Shown: positions 51,961 to 61,258, numbered from the stretch's first letter. The stretch is 64,000 bases of DNA from Streptomyces griseoloalbus (GCA_014650015.1 BMUD01000001.1:352197-416196), one strand, 5' to 3'. Program-made: numbers and translations. The notes: generated from the letters alone by a model not told the origin.

Positions 51961-54900
51961 TTACGGAACGACCTTCTCGATCGCCACGTTGCCGACGCCC
52001 GCGACCGTGCCGCGCGCGTTGACCAGCTGGACCCGCCCGAAGAACGCACGGCCCTCGGGCGCCGCCGCGGCGACGGTGACGTCGCCGGAGACGGTGGCCG
52101 AGTCGCCCGTGCCGAGCTTCACCGCGGCGGCGCCGTCGACGGTGACGGAGCCGAGCGAGGCGGCGAAGAACACGTCCCGGTAGTCGTACTCCGTGGAACC
52201 GGCCGGGACGGCGTAGCCGACGACCTCGACGGTGTACGTACCGGCCGCCGGGGAGGCGATGGAGACGGACTCCTCCGAGTCGCCGTCGGCGGAGGAGCCG
52301 ACCTCGTTGCCGTCCTGGTCGTAGACCGCCAGGTCCAGGTCGGCGGCGGCGTCGGACACGTTGCCGATGGCCACGTCGAGCGACGTGGCGCCCTCGGGCA
52401 CCTCGACGGTCGTGGTGTGCGTCCCACCCGTCGCGATGGACGGCCGGGTGGTCTTGGACGAGCCGAGCGGGCCGCCGGCCGGCTTGCCGTCCAGGGCCGC
52501 GAGCTCGTTCGTCACCGTCCACGAGGCGGCGGCCGGCGTGCCGACCTTCGCCTCGGGCACGGTCACGGTCTCCGGGTCGAAGGCCGCGCCGAGGACGGCG
52601 ACGTCCAGCTTGTACGGGTTGTCGAGCAGCGGCGAGGTGCGGCGCGACTCGACCTCGATCTCCCAGACGCCCGGCTGCGGGTTCGCGTACGAACGCACGT
52701 CGGGGCGGCAGGTGTTGGCCGGGTTGGTGTAGTTCGGGTAGCAGTTGACCGTCGACGTCGGGTCGGCCGGGACGCCGTACGGGTGGATGGCGATGAACCG
52801 GGTCTGGCTCTTGTCCTTCAGCCCGCTCATCGCGACCTCCAGCGTCTTCGCGCCCTCGGGCACGGTGACGAAGTAGGAGGTGGTGTCGTTGCGCTGGGCC
52901 GTGCCCGAGGCGGAGAAGGTGTACTTCAGCGGCGCGGAGACGACCACGGTGTTGAGGATCTGCTGGTCGACGCCCTCGGTGCGCGGGTCGTCGACCTCCA
53001 GGATCGCGCTCTTGAGGCCGGCCGAGCCGGGCGCCGCCTGGACCTTGACGGTCACCGGCTTGTTCAGCGGCAGCGCGATGTCGTCGTCGCCGAGGACGCG
53101 GAAGGTGCGGCCCGCGTTGTTCTCGATGCCGAGCTCGTGACGGATCGCGCGGTCCGGGCCGGACGTACGGGTGATGGTGACGTCGTACGTCTTCTTCTGG
53201 CCGGCCCGCAGGCCGCCCTCACGGTCGTAGAGACCGGTGCCGAAGCCGGGCGTCCTCAGGAACTGGTCCATCGCGGTGTCGACCGGCGCCTTCACCGTGT
53301 ACGTGTGCGCGGTGGCGCCGTCGCGGATCGCGTCCCAGGCGTCCTCGATGTCGATCAGGCCGGCGCCCTCCTCGTAGGCCTGCACACCGCTGATGTGCTC
53401 GGCGGTGGAGGTGAGGGCGGTGCGCAGCTTCGCCGGCGTGAGGTCGATGCGCTTCTGCTTCGCGGCGGACAGCAGCAGCGCGGAGGCGCCCGCGGCCTGC
53501 GGGGAGGCCATCGAGGTGCCCTGGAGCATGCCGTAGCCGGCCGGGAGGGAGTAGCCCGCCTCGGCGACCGGGGCGCCCGGCAGCCAGGTCTGGATGGTGT
53601 TGATCGCCGCGCCGGGCGCGACCAGCGTCGGCGTGAAGCCGCCGTCCTCACGCGGACCGCGCGAGGAGAACGGCATCATGGCGTACTTCTTCTCCACCAC
53701 GGAGCCGTAGTTGGCGGCCCAGGTCTCCTTGGAGACGGACGCGCCGACGGAGATGACCTTGTCGGCCAGCGACGGGTCGCCGATGGTGTTGGCGCCGGGG
53801 CCGGAGTTGCCCGCGGAGATCACCAGCTGGACGCCGTACTCGTCGATCAGGCGGTTGTAGAGCTCCGCGCGGGCGTTGTTGCCGTCGTTGAGCGCCGGCA
53901 GGCCGCCGATCGACATGTTGACGATGTCGACGCCGCGGTTGGTGACGAGGTCGATCATGCCCTCGGTGAGCGCCACGTTGGTGCAGCCGCCCGACCAGGT
54001 GCAGGCGCGGGACGAGACGATCTTCGCGCCGGGGGCGGCGCCGTCCATCCGCCCGCCGAACAGGCCGTTGGCGGCGGTGATGCCGGCCACGTGCGAGCCG
54101 TGCGAGCCCTCGATGACGCCGATGTTGACGAAGTCGGCCGTCTTGCCGACCCAGTCGCCGCCGTAGGGGTCCATCGGGACGTCCTCGCGGATCTCCACGA
54201 CGAACGGCTGGCGCTCGGCGACGTCGGTGGCCGGGTCGTCGGTGCCGAAGTACCCGATCTGGAAACCGTCCTTGTACGGCTTCATCGGGGTGTCGTCGGC
54301 GAAGTCCCGGTTGTTGTTCAGGTCGACGCGGACCGTGCCGGCCGCGGCGTCGTAGAGCACGCCCCAGGAGTCGGTGGTGTCGCCGTCGCGGTTGGCGTCA
54401 CCGCCCGCGTCGCCGCCGGTGGTGTAGGACTCCAGGAAGGTGCTGATCCGGTACGAGCCCGCCGGGGCCTGCCAGGTCCTGCCGTCATGGGTGAAGGTCG
54501 GCCCGGAGACGGAGGAGACCATCGGACGCCAGGTCCGGTCGCTGTCGACGATCGGGTCGGTGGCCGTCACCCAGTCGACGATCTTGCGCTCGCCGGTGGT
54601 GGTCTTCTGCAGCGCCGGGTGGCCGAGGTCCACGCCCGAGTCGAGGATGCCGATGGTGACGCCGCGGCCGTCCGCCTTCGGGTGGTCCTCGACGAAGTCG
54701 ACGGCGCCGGTCTCGAAGGACGGGTTGTACGGGTTCTCGGCCGGGGTGCGCTTCCCCGGGGCCGGGTAAGCGGCGGTGCCCTGGCCGCCGGCCTGCTTCG
54801 TGGTGTCCGCGCTCGGCGTGGGGTCGTCCAGCGGGATCTCCTCGCGCAGGTCGACGCCGTGCACGGAGGAGAGCTCGGTGGCGGCGGCGATCGCCGCGTC

Positions 54901-55278
54901 GGCCTTGCCGGTGGGGACGGTGGCGCGGACGTAGCCGAGCTTGTCGTGGGTCCGGCCGACCGAACCGCCCTTGACCGCGTCCAGCTGCTCGGCGACCTGC
55001 TCGGTCTTCCCGGGAGCGGTGGCGATCATCATCGTGACGTTCTTCGCACCGTCGGCCTTGGCCTCGGCGAGCAGCTCCGCGTCGTCCGAACCGAGCTTGC
55101 CGGGCGCGGACTTCACGTCGGCGTCGGCGGGCGCCGGGGCCGCGGTGTCGGCGGCGAGCGCCGCGGGTATCGGCCCGGCCGCGGAGAGCGCGGCGACGAG
55201 ACCGGCGGCCACGGCTATGCGGGCCACACGTCTCGCGCCCGATATCGGGTCGCGCTGGGGAACAGGGGTCATCGGCAT
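51961..55278 (-). CDS. Secreted S8 family serine protease (subtilase), 1105 aa
   Basis: A large exported subtilisin. Signal peptide at 1-43 (IAVAAGLVAALSAAGPIPAA, cut near ALAA). I9-like propeptide at about 60-145. Catalytic domain at about 200-650: Asp213 in IGILDSGVDLGHP, His near 394 in GSHGSHVAGITAA, Ser near 589 in LQGTSMASPQAAG. A protease-associated-like insert lies between Asp and His. C-terminal half holds beta-sandwich domains: two pre-peptidase-like segments (VPEGAKTLEVAMSG; VPEGATSLDVAIGN) and an ending PEGRAFFGRVQLV. It degrades extracellular protein. First Met at 55278; the Met two codons later (MTPVPQRD) has better spacing from AAGGG. Paired inverted repeats lie in its leader. 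Confidence 0.93.
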   Translation of the reverse strand: MPMTPVPQRDPISGARRVARIAVAAGLVAALSAAGPIPAALAADTAAPAPADADVKSAPGKLGSDDAELLAEAKADGAKNVTMMIATAPGKTEQVAEQLDAVKGGSVGRTHDKLGYVRATVPTGKADAAIAAATELSSVHGVDLREEIPLDDPTPSADTTKQAGGQGTAAYPAPGKRTPAENPYNPSFETGAVDFVEDHPKADGRGVTIGILDSGVDLGHPALQKTTTGERKIVDWVTATDPIVDSDRTWRPMVSSVSGPTFTHDGRTWQAPAGSYRISTFLESYTTGGDAGGDANRDGDTTDSWGVLYDAAAGTVRVDLNNNRDFADDTPMKPYKDGFQIGYFGTDDPATDVAERQPFVVEIREDVPMDPYGGDWVGKTADFVNIGVIEGSHGSHVAGITAANGLFGGRMDGAAPGAKIVSSRACTWSGGCTNVALTEGMIDLVTNRGVDIVNMSIGGLPALNDGNNARAELYNRLIDEYGVQLVISAGNSGPGANTIGDPSLADKVISVGASVSKETWAANYGSVVEKKYAMMPFSSRGPREDGGFTPTLVAPGAAINTIQTWLPGAPVAEAGYSLPAGYGMLQGTSMASPQAAGASALLLSAAKQKRIDLTPAKLRTALTSTAEHISGVQAYEEGAGLIDIEDAWDAIRDGATAHTYTVKAPVDTAMDQFLRTPGFGTGLYDREGGLRAGQKKTYDVTITRTSGPDRAIRHELGIENNAGRTFRVLGDDDIALPLNKPVTVKVQAAPGSAGLKSAILEVDDPRTEGVDQQILNTVVVSAPLKYTFSASGTAQRNDTTSYFVTVPEGAKTLEVAMSGLKDKSQTRFIAIHPYGVPADPTSTVNCYPNYTNPANTCRPDVRSYANPQPGVWEIEVESRRTSPLLDNPYKLDVAVLGAAFDPETVTVPEAKVGTPAAASWTVTNELAALDGKPAGGPLGSSKTTRPSIATGGTHTTTVEVPEGATSLDVAIGNVSDAAADLDLAVYDQDGNEVGSSADGDSEESVSIASPAAGTYTVEVVGYAVPAGSTEYDYRDVFFAASLGSVTVDGAAAVKLGTGDSATVSGDVTVAAAAPEGRAFFGRVQLVNARGTVAGVGNVAIEKVVP

Positions 55279-55293
55279 CCCTTGTGCGTAAGG

Positions 55294-55380
55294 AACGATC
55301 GTGGAGCGACCGGAGCCGATCGACCCTGGTCGCTATGGTCCGGAATGAGACTCCGGACGATCGTTGAGCCTTGCGCAAGG
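55294..55380 (-). promoter_or_regulatory. Inverted repeats in the subtilase leader
   Basis: AACGATCGT (55294-55302) and ACGATCGTT (55357-55365) are a perfect pair 54 bases apart; nested GTCCGGA (55338-55344) and TCCGGAC (55352-55358) form a hairpin; CCTTGCGCAAGG (55369-55380) is a palindrome. All are within 105 bases of the start, so they could be operator sites or leader RNA structure. Confidence 0.5.
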
Positions 55381-55495
55381 GGCTGATGTTTGGCGAGGGT
55401 TGGCCGAATCGAAATGGATGTATGGGGAAAACCCCCGGTGCCCGTATGGGGAGATGTGCCCCGAAGGCGACAAGTCGCGCCATGGGTGCGCTGCG

Positions 55496-56044
55496 TCAGG
55501 CGTCCTTGGTGCGCGCGTAGTGCCGGGACGCCTTCGCCCGGTTGCCGCAGGACGCCATGGAGCACCAGCGGCGGGTGCCGTTGCGTGAGGTGTCGAAGAA
55601 GTGCAGCACGCACGCCTCGTGGGCGCAGCCGCGGATCCGGTCGGGCGCGGTGGTCAGCAGCCGGAGGTAGTCGCGGGCGGCGAGCCAGGCCGGCCCCCAG
55701 GAGGCGTCGTCGAACTCGGGCCGCTCACCCGGCCCCCGAGTCGTGAGCGTGGCCCGGATCCGCCCGTGCGCGAGCACGGCGTCGACCCCTTCGGCCCCCT
55801 CGCCCGGCGCTCCGTCCACCGCGTCCTTCAGGGCGTCCCGCGCCCGCAGCGCGTGCCGCAAGGTCGCCGCGTCGGCGGCGAACTCCCCGTCCAGCCCGTT
55901 GGCCCCGAGCCACACCGCGAGCCCGTCGGTGTCGGTGAGGAGATCCTGTACGGCTCCCTCGCTCACCCAGCGCGTGTTGAGCAGGTCGAGCGCGAGCGGC
56001 TCGCCGGTGAGCGGCCGCGGGTCCACGCGGTCCCGGTCGGACAT
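55496..56044 (-). CDS. ABATE/CGNR zinc-finger transcriptional regulator
   Basis: A 182-residue regulator with the N-terminal ABATE (stress-induced) domain (LALDLLNTRWVSEGAVQDLL, residues 17-36) and the C-terminal CGNR zinc finger: CAHEACVLHFFDTSRNGTRR...WCSMASCGNRAKASRHYAR, with four Cys and the CGNR tetrad. CGNR fingers bind DNA. The ATG at 56044 is divergent from the glyoxalase-fold gene at 56174, and the 129-base gap contains inverted repeats, so it probably controls that gene and itself. The inducer is unknown. Confidence 0.9.
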   Translation of the reverse strand: MSDRDRVDPRPLTGEPLALDLLNTRWVSEGAVQDLLTDTDGLAVWLGANGLDGEFAADAATLRHALRARDALKDAVDGAPGEGAEGVDAVLAHGRIRATLTTRGPGERPEFDDASWGPAWLAARDYLRLLTTAPDRIRGCAHEACVLHFFDTSRNGTRRWCSMASCGNRAKASRHYARTKDA

Positions 56045-56062
56045 GGGGTCTCCCTTCCGTGC

Positions 56063-56133
56063 TAACCGCTCAAGGTTACGTGACCGGTTGACGCAGAGGA
56101 AACCTAACCCTTAACATTGATTAAGAGGGTTAG
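56063..56133. promoter_or_regulatory. Divergent promoter/operator between CGNR regulator and glyoxalase genes
   Basis: TAACC-n6-GGTTA at 56063-56078 and CTAACCCTTAA (56104-56114) facing TTAAGAGGGTTAG (56121-56133), both built on CTAACC. A rightward promoter TTGACG (56088-56093), 18 bases, TAACAT (56112-56117) overlaps the second dyad, so a repressor bound there would block it. Confidence 0.5.
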
Positions 56134-56173
56134 CTTCGCGGTTTCTCCGCGAGCCCCGACGAAAGGGATCGCC

Positions 56174-56617
56174 ATGCCCCTGCGCCCCGGCCACACCGGC
56201 CTGAACGTCACCGACCTCGACCGCTCGCTCGCCTTCTACCGCGACGTGCTGGGCCTCGTCCCGATCGGTGAGGGCAAGGAGGAGGGCAGGCGGTACGCGT
56301 TCCTGGGCGACGGCGAGCGACTCGTCCTCACGCTCTGGCAGCAGGCCCGGGAGTCGTACGACGGCACCCGCGCCGGGCTGCACCACCTCGCCTTCGAGGT
56401 GGACTCGATCGAGCGGGTCAGGGAGTACGAGTCCGCCCTGCGCGCCCACGGCACCGGCTTCGCCCACGAGGGCGTGGTCGCCCACCGCGAGGGCGCCGCC
56501 TCCGGCGGCATCTTCTTCCACGACCCGGACGGCACCCGGCTGGAGATCTCGGCGCCGAGCGGCGCCCAGGACGCTCCCGCGCCGCACGACTCCGCCCCGA
56601 CCTGCGGTTTCTTCTAG
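56174..56617 (+). CDS. VOC/glyoxalase-fold protein
   Basis: A 147-residue vicinal-oxygen-chelate protein made of two beta-alpha-beta-beta-beta modules: HTGLNVTDLDRSLAFYRDVLG at residues 7-27 and LHHLAFEVDSIERVREYESA at about 73-92. Metal positions appear as His7, His74 and a Glu in LEIS (near residue 126), consistent with a metal-binding member. Possible roles are glyoxalase, dioxygenase or drug binding. The ATG at 56174 follows AAAGGGA. It is divergent from the CGNR regulator and 14 bases from the next gene, so they probably form an operon. Confidence 0.88.
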   Translation: MPLRPGHTGLNVTDLDRSLAFYRDVLGLVPIGEGKEEGRRYAFLGDGERLVLTLWQQARESYDGTRAGLHHLAFEVDSIERVREYESALRAHGTGFAHEGVVAHREGAASGGIFFHDPDGTRLEISAPSGAQDAPAPHDSAPTCGFF

Positions 56618-56631
56618 CCTTGGAGACGACC

Positions 56632-57519
56632 ATGGACGTGTACCACGTGGGCTCGCGCGCCGTTCAGGACCGTGTGGGCGTCCGCGACAGCGCCGACCAC
56701 GTCGGCCGGTCCATCGGGCAGGGCATCAAACCGGTGGCCGCCGCCTTCCTGGAGCTCCAGCCCCTGCTGGTGATCGGCGCCGCCGCCCCCGGGACGGGCA
56801 GGGTGTGGGCCTCCCCGCTCACCGGCGCCCCCGGCTTCGTCCGCGCCACCGGCCCGCGGCAGATGTCCGTCACCGGCGGACCCCGCCCGGCCGACCCGCT
56901 CACCTCCGCCCTCGCCACCGGGGGGACCCGGGTCGGCACCCTCGCCCTGGACCCGCGCACCCGCCGCCGCATGCGCCTGAACGGCCGGCTCCGCCCCACA
57001 CCCCGGGGCTTCGCGGTCGAGGCCGACCAGGTGTTCGCCAACTGCCCCAAATACCTGCAGAAACGGGAGTCGTACGAGACGGTCACCGACCGCCGGCCGG
57101 GCACCACCCGGCGCGGCCGTCACCTCACGGACGAACAGCGGGCGTTCGTGGAGGCGGCCGACACCCTCTTCGTCGCCACCGTGCACCCGGGCGGAGCCGA
57201 CGCCGGCCACCGCGGCGGCAACCCCGGCTTCGTCCGCACCACCTCACCGACCGGGCTGAGCTGGCGCGACTACCCGGGCAACGCCATGTTCCTCACCCTC
57301 GGCAACCTGGCCACCGACCCCCGGGCGGGCCTGCTCCTGCTCGACTGGACGACGGGCAGGGCGCTCCAGCTCAGCGGCGAGGCCCGCACCGAGTACACCG
57401 CCGACGGGGAGCGCCGGGTCCACTTCACCGTGACGCAGGCCGAGGACACCCCGTGCGCCGTGCCGTTGAGCTGGTCCGCCCCCGCGTACTCACCTGCCAA
57501 TCCCCAGCCACCGGGTTAA
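56632..57519 (+). CDS. Pyridoxamine 5'-phosphate oxidase-like flavoprotein
   Basis: A 295-residue protein of the PNPOx-like split-barrel group. PLLVIGAAAPGTGRVWASPL (about 44-63) and TLFVATVHPGG...GGNPGFVRT (about 178-203) show two copies of the flavin-binding barrel, and AMFLTLGNLATDPRAGLLLL is the classic PNPOx helix-strand segment. Members bind FMN or F420 and act as reductases/oxidases; the substrate is unknown. The start at 56632 (MDVYHVGSRA) has TGGAG six bases upstream; a TTG four codons earlier is possible. It follows the glyoxalase gene closely and both may be under the CGNR regulator. Confidence 0.85.
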   Translation: MDVYHVGSRAVQDRVGVRDSADHVGRSIGQGIKPVAAAFLELQPLLVIGAAAPGTGRVWASPLTGAPGFVRATGPRQMSVTGGPRPADPLTSALATGGTRVGTLALDPRTRRRMRLNGRLRPTPRGFAVEADQVFANCPKYLQKRESYETVTDRRPGTTRRGRHLTDEQRAFVEAADTLFVATVHPGGADAGHRGGNPGFVRTTSPTGLSWRDYPGNAMFLTLGNLATDPRAGLLLLDWTTGRALQLSGEARTEYTADGERRVHFTVTQAEDTPCAVPLSWSAPAYSPANPQPPG

Positions 57520-57528
57520 CGTCCCTGG

Positions 57529-57987
57529 ATGCGACGGAAGTTGAGGGTGGCGGCCTACGCCGTGGTGGTGCGCGACGGACAGTTCCTGCTCGCCCGGTCC
57601 CCGGGCCCCGGCGGCGTCCCCGAGTGGGTGCTGCCGGGCGGGGGCATGGAGCACGGCGAGGATCCCCACGACACCGTGCGGCGGGAGGTCGAGGAGGAGA
57701 CCGGTTACCTCATCGAGGTCACCGGGCTGCTCGGCGTGCACTCCAGCCGCCGCACCTTCCCCGGTCGCCTCGGCCGCGCCGTCGACCACCACGGCGTACG
57801 GCTGGTCTACGAGGGCCGGATCACCGGCGGCGAACTCCGCGACGAGGTCGGCGGCTCCACCGAAATCGCCGCCTGGCAGCCCCTCGACGCCGTACCCGGG
57901 CTGGTCCGGGTACGCCTGGTCGACATCGCGCTGCGGCTGTGGCGGGAGCGCCCGGCGGCCGGGCGGGTGGAGACCGCCGAGGGGTAG
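57529..57987 (+). CDS. NUDIX hydrolase
   Basis: A 152-residue nucleoside-diphosphate-X hydrolase. The 23-residue Nudix box is intact, from GGGMEHGEDPHDTVRREVEE to TGY (about residues 36-60), with the Glu residues of REVEEE that bind Mg. Substrate cannot be told from the sequence; housecleaning of oxidised nucleotides or ADP-ribose is typical. ATG at 57529 begins ten bases after the PNPOx-like gene stop, so it probably belongs to the same operon although its own ribosome site is weak. Confidence 0.92.
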   Translation: MRRKLRVAAYAVVVRDGQFLLARSPGPGGVPEWVLPGGGMEHGEDPHDTVRREVEEETGYLIEVTGLLGVHSSRRTFPGRLGRAVDHHGVRLVYEGRITGGELRDEVGGSTEIAAWQPLDAVPGLVRVRLVDIALRLWRERPAAGRVETAEG

Positions 57988-58227
57988 CCGGGCGGCCCCC
58001 TGCCCCGCGAGGTGAACACGAAGTGACCGTCCCGGGGCCGGTGCGGGAGCGGCCGGCGACCCGTCCGGCGGTCCTGGATTACCGTACGGCGATCGGCGTT
58101 GCGCGTTGCCGTCTCGTTCACGCGCAGGCCATTCCCGGTGCCAAGCATCCAGTACGAGCGGGAAACTCGCCCGGCGAGCGTTCCGCGACCACTGCCGACG
58201 CGTTCGCACCCGGGGAGACAAAGCGCC

Positions 58228-59988
58228 ATGTCGCGCATACGCTCAGTCGCCGGCTCCACTGGACTCCACCGCCGTTCCCTCCTCGCCGCCACCGGAGCGG
58301 TGGCCCTGTCCGCCGGCGCCGGCTACGCCCTGCGGCCCGGCGACGGCGGCACCGCCGCCGCGGCCTCCGGTGCCGGTTCCGAGGAGGCCGTGCTCGCCTC
58401 CTCCCGGAAGGCGCCGCCCGCCCCGCTCGCGCCGTACACGCGCGGCACCACCGTCGCCGGCACGGCGGCACCGCGCGGCGGCCCGGGCTACCGGCGCCTC
58501 GCCGACGGGCCGGGCTGGGGGCGGGTGGTACGCGGCGACCTGGCCGCCGCCCGCTCCGGCCGGGCCGGTCGCCGTACCGCGCTCGCCGCGTTCGTGCACC
58601 TCACCGACCTGCACATCATCGACACCCAGCATCCGCTGCGCCTGGAGTACCTGCGCTCCGCCGACGTGCACGCCTGGCGGCCCCAGGAGGCCCTGACCGT
58701 GCAGGGCGCGATCGCCCTCGTGGAGCGGATCAACGCGCTGCGGGGCGCCCCCGTCACCGGCTCCCCGCTGCACTTCGCGATGACCACCGGCGACAACACC
58801 GACAACAACGCCCGCTCCGAACTGGAGTGGTTCCTGACGGTGATGAGCGGGGGCCGCGTCACCCCCAACACCGGGGACCCGCGCCACTACGAGGGCGTCC
58901 AGAACAGCGGCCTGAAGCAGTACTGGCACCCGGACGCCGCCGTCCGCGACGCCGACAAGCAGGTCGGCTTCCCGCACCTCGACGGCTTCCTCGCGGCGGC
59001 CGTCCGCGAGGTGAACAGCCCCGGCCTGAACCTGCCCTGGTACTCCACCGTCGGCAACCACGACTCGATGCCGCTCGGCTGCTACGCCTCCCACGGCGAC
59101 TCCCGCCTCACCGAGCTCGCGGTCGGCGGACGCAAACTGATGGACGTACCGGCGGCCGAGGCGCACCGACTCCAGCAGGCCATCAAGAAGGCCACGGACC
59201 CCCGCGGCGTGCGGTACGGCGACTTCCTGAAGGCCCACGCCCGCACCATGCGCTCCGTCACCCCGGACGACAGGCGAGCCCCCTTCACCCCCGGCGAATA
59301 CCTCCGGGCCCACCTGGACCCGGCCTACCGCGGCCTCGGCCCGGTCGGCCACGGCTACTCCGCCGCCAACCTCGACGCGGGCACCCAGTACTACGCCTTC
59401 CGCATCGCCGACGACGTCCTCGGCATCAGCCTCGACACCACCGACCCGGGCGGCCACTACAACGGCTCCCTCGGCACGGCCCAGCTGCGGTGGCTGGAGC
59501 GGACCCTGCGGGAGAACCGGGACTCCCACGTCATCGTCTTCAGCCACCACACCAGCACCTCGATGAACAACACGCACCGCGACCCCGCACGGCCCGACGA
59601 ACGGCGCCACACGGGCGAGGAGGTCGCCGCCCTCCTCGGCCGGCACGACAACGTGGTCGCCTGGGTGAACGGCCACATCCACCGCAACGCCGTCACCCCG
59701 CACACCGGATCCGGCGGCTCCTTCTGGGAGATCTCCACCGCCTCCCACGTCGACTTCCCCCAACTCGCCCGCGTCATCGAGCTGGTGGACAACAAGGACG
59801 GCACGCTCTCGCTCTTCACCACCCTCGTCGAGTCAGCGGCCCCCGCCCGCACGGACTTCACCGACCTCTCCCAGACGGGCCTCGCAGCCCTCTACCGCGA
59901 ACTCTCCCTGAACGCCCCGGGAGCCCGCACGGACCTCTCCGGAGCCCCGGAGGACCGCAACACCGAGCTGGTGCTCGAGAAGCGCTGA
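58228..59988 (+). CDS. Tat-exported metallophosphoesterase
   Basis: A 586-residue secreted calcineurin-like phosphoesterase of the TIGR03767-type actinobacterial group. The signal has a twin-arginine motif (LHRRSLLAATGAVALSAG, residues 13-30). All five metal-binding blocks are visible: HLTDLHIID, MTTGDNTDNN, YSTVGNHDS, VFSHHTSTS, and NGHIHRN. Two metal ions hydrolyse phosphodiesters or monoesters outside the cell; it may help gather phosphate. The start at 58228 has GGGGAGA. It is monocistronic and ends at a strong hairpin. A PHO box was not recognised upstream. Confidence 0.9.
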   Translation: MSRIRSVAGSTGLHRRSLLAATGAVALSAGAGYALRPGDGGTAAAASGAGSEEAVLASSRKAPPAPLAPYTRGTTVAGTAAPRGGPGYRRLADGPGWGRVVRGDLAAARSGRAGRRTALAAFVHLTDLHIIDTQHPLRLEYLRSADVHAWRPQEALTVQGAIALVERINALRGAPVTGSPLHFAMTTGDNTDNNARSELEWFLTVMSGGRVTPNTGDPRHYEGVQNSGLKQYWHPDAAVRDADKQVGFPHLDGFLAAAVREVNSPGLNLPWYSTVGNHDSMPLGCYASHGDSRLTELAVGGRKLMDVPAAEAHRLQQAIKKATDPRGVRYGDFLKAHARTMRSVTPDDRRAPFTPGEYLRAHLDPAYRGLGPVGHGYSAANLDAGTQYYAFRIADDVLGISLDTTDPGGHYNGSLGTAQLRWLERTLRENRDSHVIVFSHHTSTSMNNTHRDPARPDERRHTGEEVAALLGRHDNVVAWVNGHIHRNAVTPHTGSGGSFWEISTASHVDFPQLARVIELVDNKDGTLSLFTTLVESAAPARTDFTDLSQTGLAALYRELSLNAPGARTDLSGAPEDRNTELVLEKR

Positions 59989-60013
59989 GGACGAAGGCCG
60001 TACCCGCGCACGG

Positions 60014-60042
60014 GAGGAGGGGCCGCCGCACGGCCCCTCCTC
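60014..60042. terminator. Terminator between phosphoesterase and DUF559-like genes
   Basis: GAGGAGGGGCCG and CGGCCCCTCCTC form twelve perfect pairs with a five-base loop, 26 bases after the phosphoesterase stop. Confidence 0.85.
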
Positions 60043-60071
60043 GCCCTCCTGATGCCCGGCCCGGTCCCTCA

Positions 60072-61121
60072 CTACCGCGGCAGGACCACGACGTACGCCG
60101 CCGGGTCGCGGTCGGCCGAGGCCATCAGGGCGGTACGGACCACCGCCGCCTGCTGTTCCATCGCGTCCCGCAGCTTGCGCGGGCTGACGTGGACGACCGT
60201 GACGCCGAGGCGTTCCAGGTGTTCGCGCCTGCGGGCGTACTGCGACCACTCGGCGTCGTCCTCGGGCCTTCGGCCCGGGCGCGGCGCGCGGGTGTCCAGC
60301 TCCAGGGCCACCGCCTCCTGGGGCCAGTACGCGTCCAGGACGCCCAGACGAGGGCCGCCCGGCAGCCGCAGGTCCACGTTCCAGCACGGCTCCGGCAGGC
60401 CGTGCTCGCGCACCATCCGGTACAGCCGCCCCTCCGCCAGCGCCCGGCCCTCGGCCAGCAGCGAGTCCACCGCGTCCACCACGTGCGGCCGGTTCAGCAG
60501 CTTCGCCCCGGTCAGCTCCCGCACCACCGCCGCCGGTTCGCAGTGGCCGCCCCGTACCGCCTCCGTCAGCAGCCGGCGCACCGCGTCCGCGTCCTCGAGG
60601 CCCGCCACGGCGTCGGCCAGCGCGCGCGGGACGGGCGCCACCGGCAGGCCCGTGACCTGCTCCGGGGCGGGCAGGGGGGAGGCACGGACGATGCGCGCGC
60701 ACCCCGTCGAACGCAGCCGGCGCAGCCTGGGGACCAGGACGTCGACCACCTCCAGGGACGGCAGCGGGGGAGCGGAGGAGAAGCCGTGCAGGGTCAGCGC
60801 GGCCAGCCCGGTGATCATCGCCTCGCCGCAGGGGGACGCGGGCGGCCCGTCCGCACCGGGCTGCGCGGGGACGCCCACGGTCCGCTCCCGCGCCGCGTAC
60901 AGCAGCACCGCGTGCAGCCGCTCCTCGCTGGTCGGCGGGCCGGGGTGGAGCAGGACGACACCCGGCAGGAGCTGCTGCCAGGGCCCGCCGGGGCGGCACT
61001 GTTCGCCGGCCTCCGCGGCCGGGACGCCCCGGGCGCGGAGCTGTGCGTGGGTCAGCACCCGGCGCGTGTCGTCGGCGAGCTGGTGCGGGGGGCGCGGGGA
61101 GAGCGGGGTGTTGTGGTTCAT
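60072..61121 (-). CDS. DUF559-like (Vsr-fold) protein with AbiEi-like N-terminus
   Basis: A 349-residue protein. The N-terminal part (THAQLRARGVPAAEAGEQCR, residues 24-43; GGPWQQLLPGVVLLHPGPPT) resembles the winged-helix of AbiEi-type antitoxins. The C-terminal part (about 240-345) is like the DUF559/Vsr endonuclease-fold domain: RLGVLDAYWPQEAVALELDT with Asp, Glu and Asp in strand positions, and HLERLGVTVVHVSPRKLRD. Such fusions are common in actinobacteria; the role is unknown and no partner toxin is adjacent. The ATG at 61121 (MNHNTPLSP) is chosen; the longer frame upstream reads through promoter sequence. Confidence 0.75.
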   Translation of the reverse strand: MNHNTPLSPRPPHQLADDTRRVLTHAQLRARGVPAAEAGEQCRPGGPWQQLLPGVVLLHPGPPTSEERLHAVLLYAARERTVGVPAQPGADGPPASPCGEAMITGLAALTLHGFSSAPPLPSLEVVDVLVPRLRRLRSTGCARIVRASPLPAPEQVTGLPVAPVPRALADAVAGLEDADAVRRLLTEAVRGGHCEPAAVVRELTGAKLLNRPHVVDAVDSLLAEGRALAEGRLYRMVREHGLPEPCWNVDLRLPGGPRLGVLDAYWPQEAVALELDTRAPRPGRRPEDDAEWSQYARRREHLERLGVTVVHVSPRKLRDAMEQQAAVVRTALMASADRDPAAYVVVLPR

Positions 61122-61224
61122 GTCCGGCAACTTCCCGTCTCCCGCCCACCCCTGAACCCCTGTTACAAGTCCGTCGACAAATGAGGACAAGCCCGCACGG
61201 AGGGACGCGTGTTCGGATACCGCG

Positions 61225-61258
61225 AACCCCTGGTCCGTTCGGGTGAGGACCAGGGGTT
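61225..61258 (-). terminator. Terminator of pepN paralogue 2
   Basis: AACCCCTGGTCC and GGACCAGGGGTT form twelve perfect pairs with a ten-base loop, about 85 bases beyond the pepN stop. Confidence 0.8.

Noticed and set aside
61225-61258. Possible tRNA-like stem
   Set aside because: Only one hairpin; no cloverleaf, no T-loop GTTCGA or anticodon arm. It fits a terminator.
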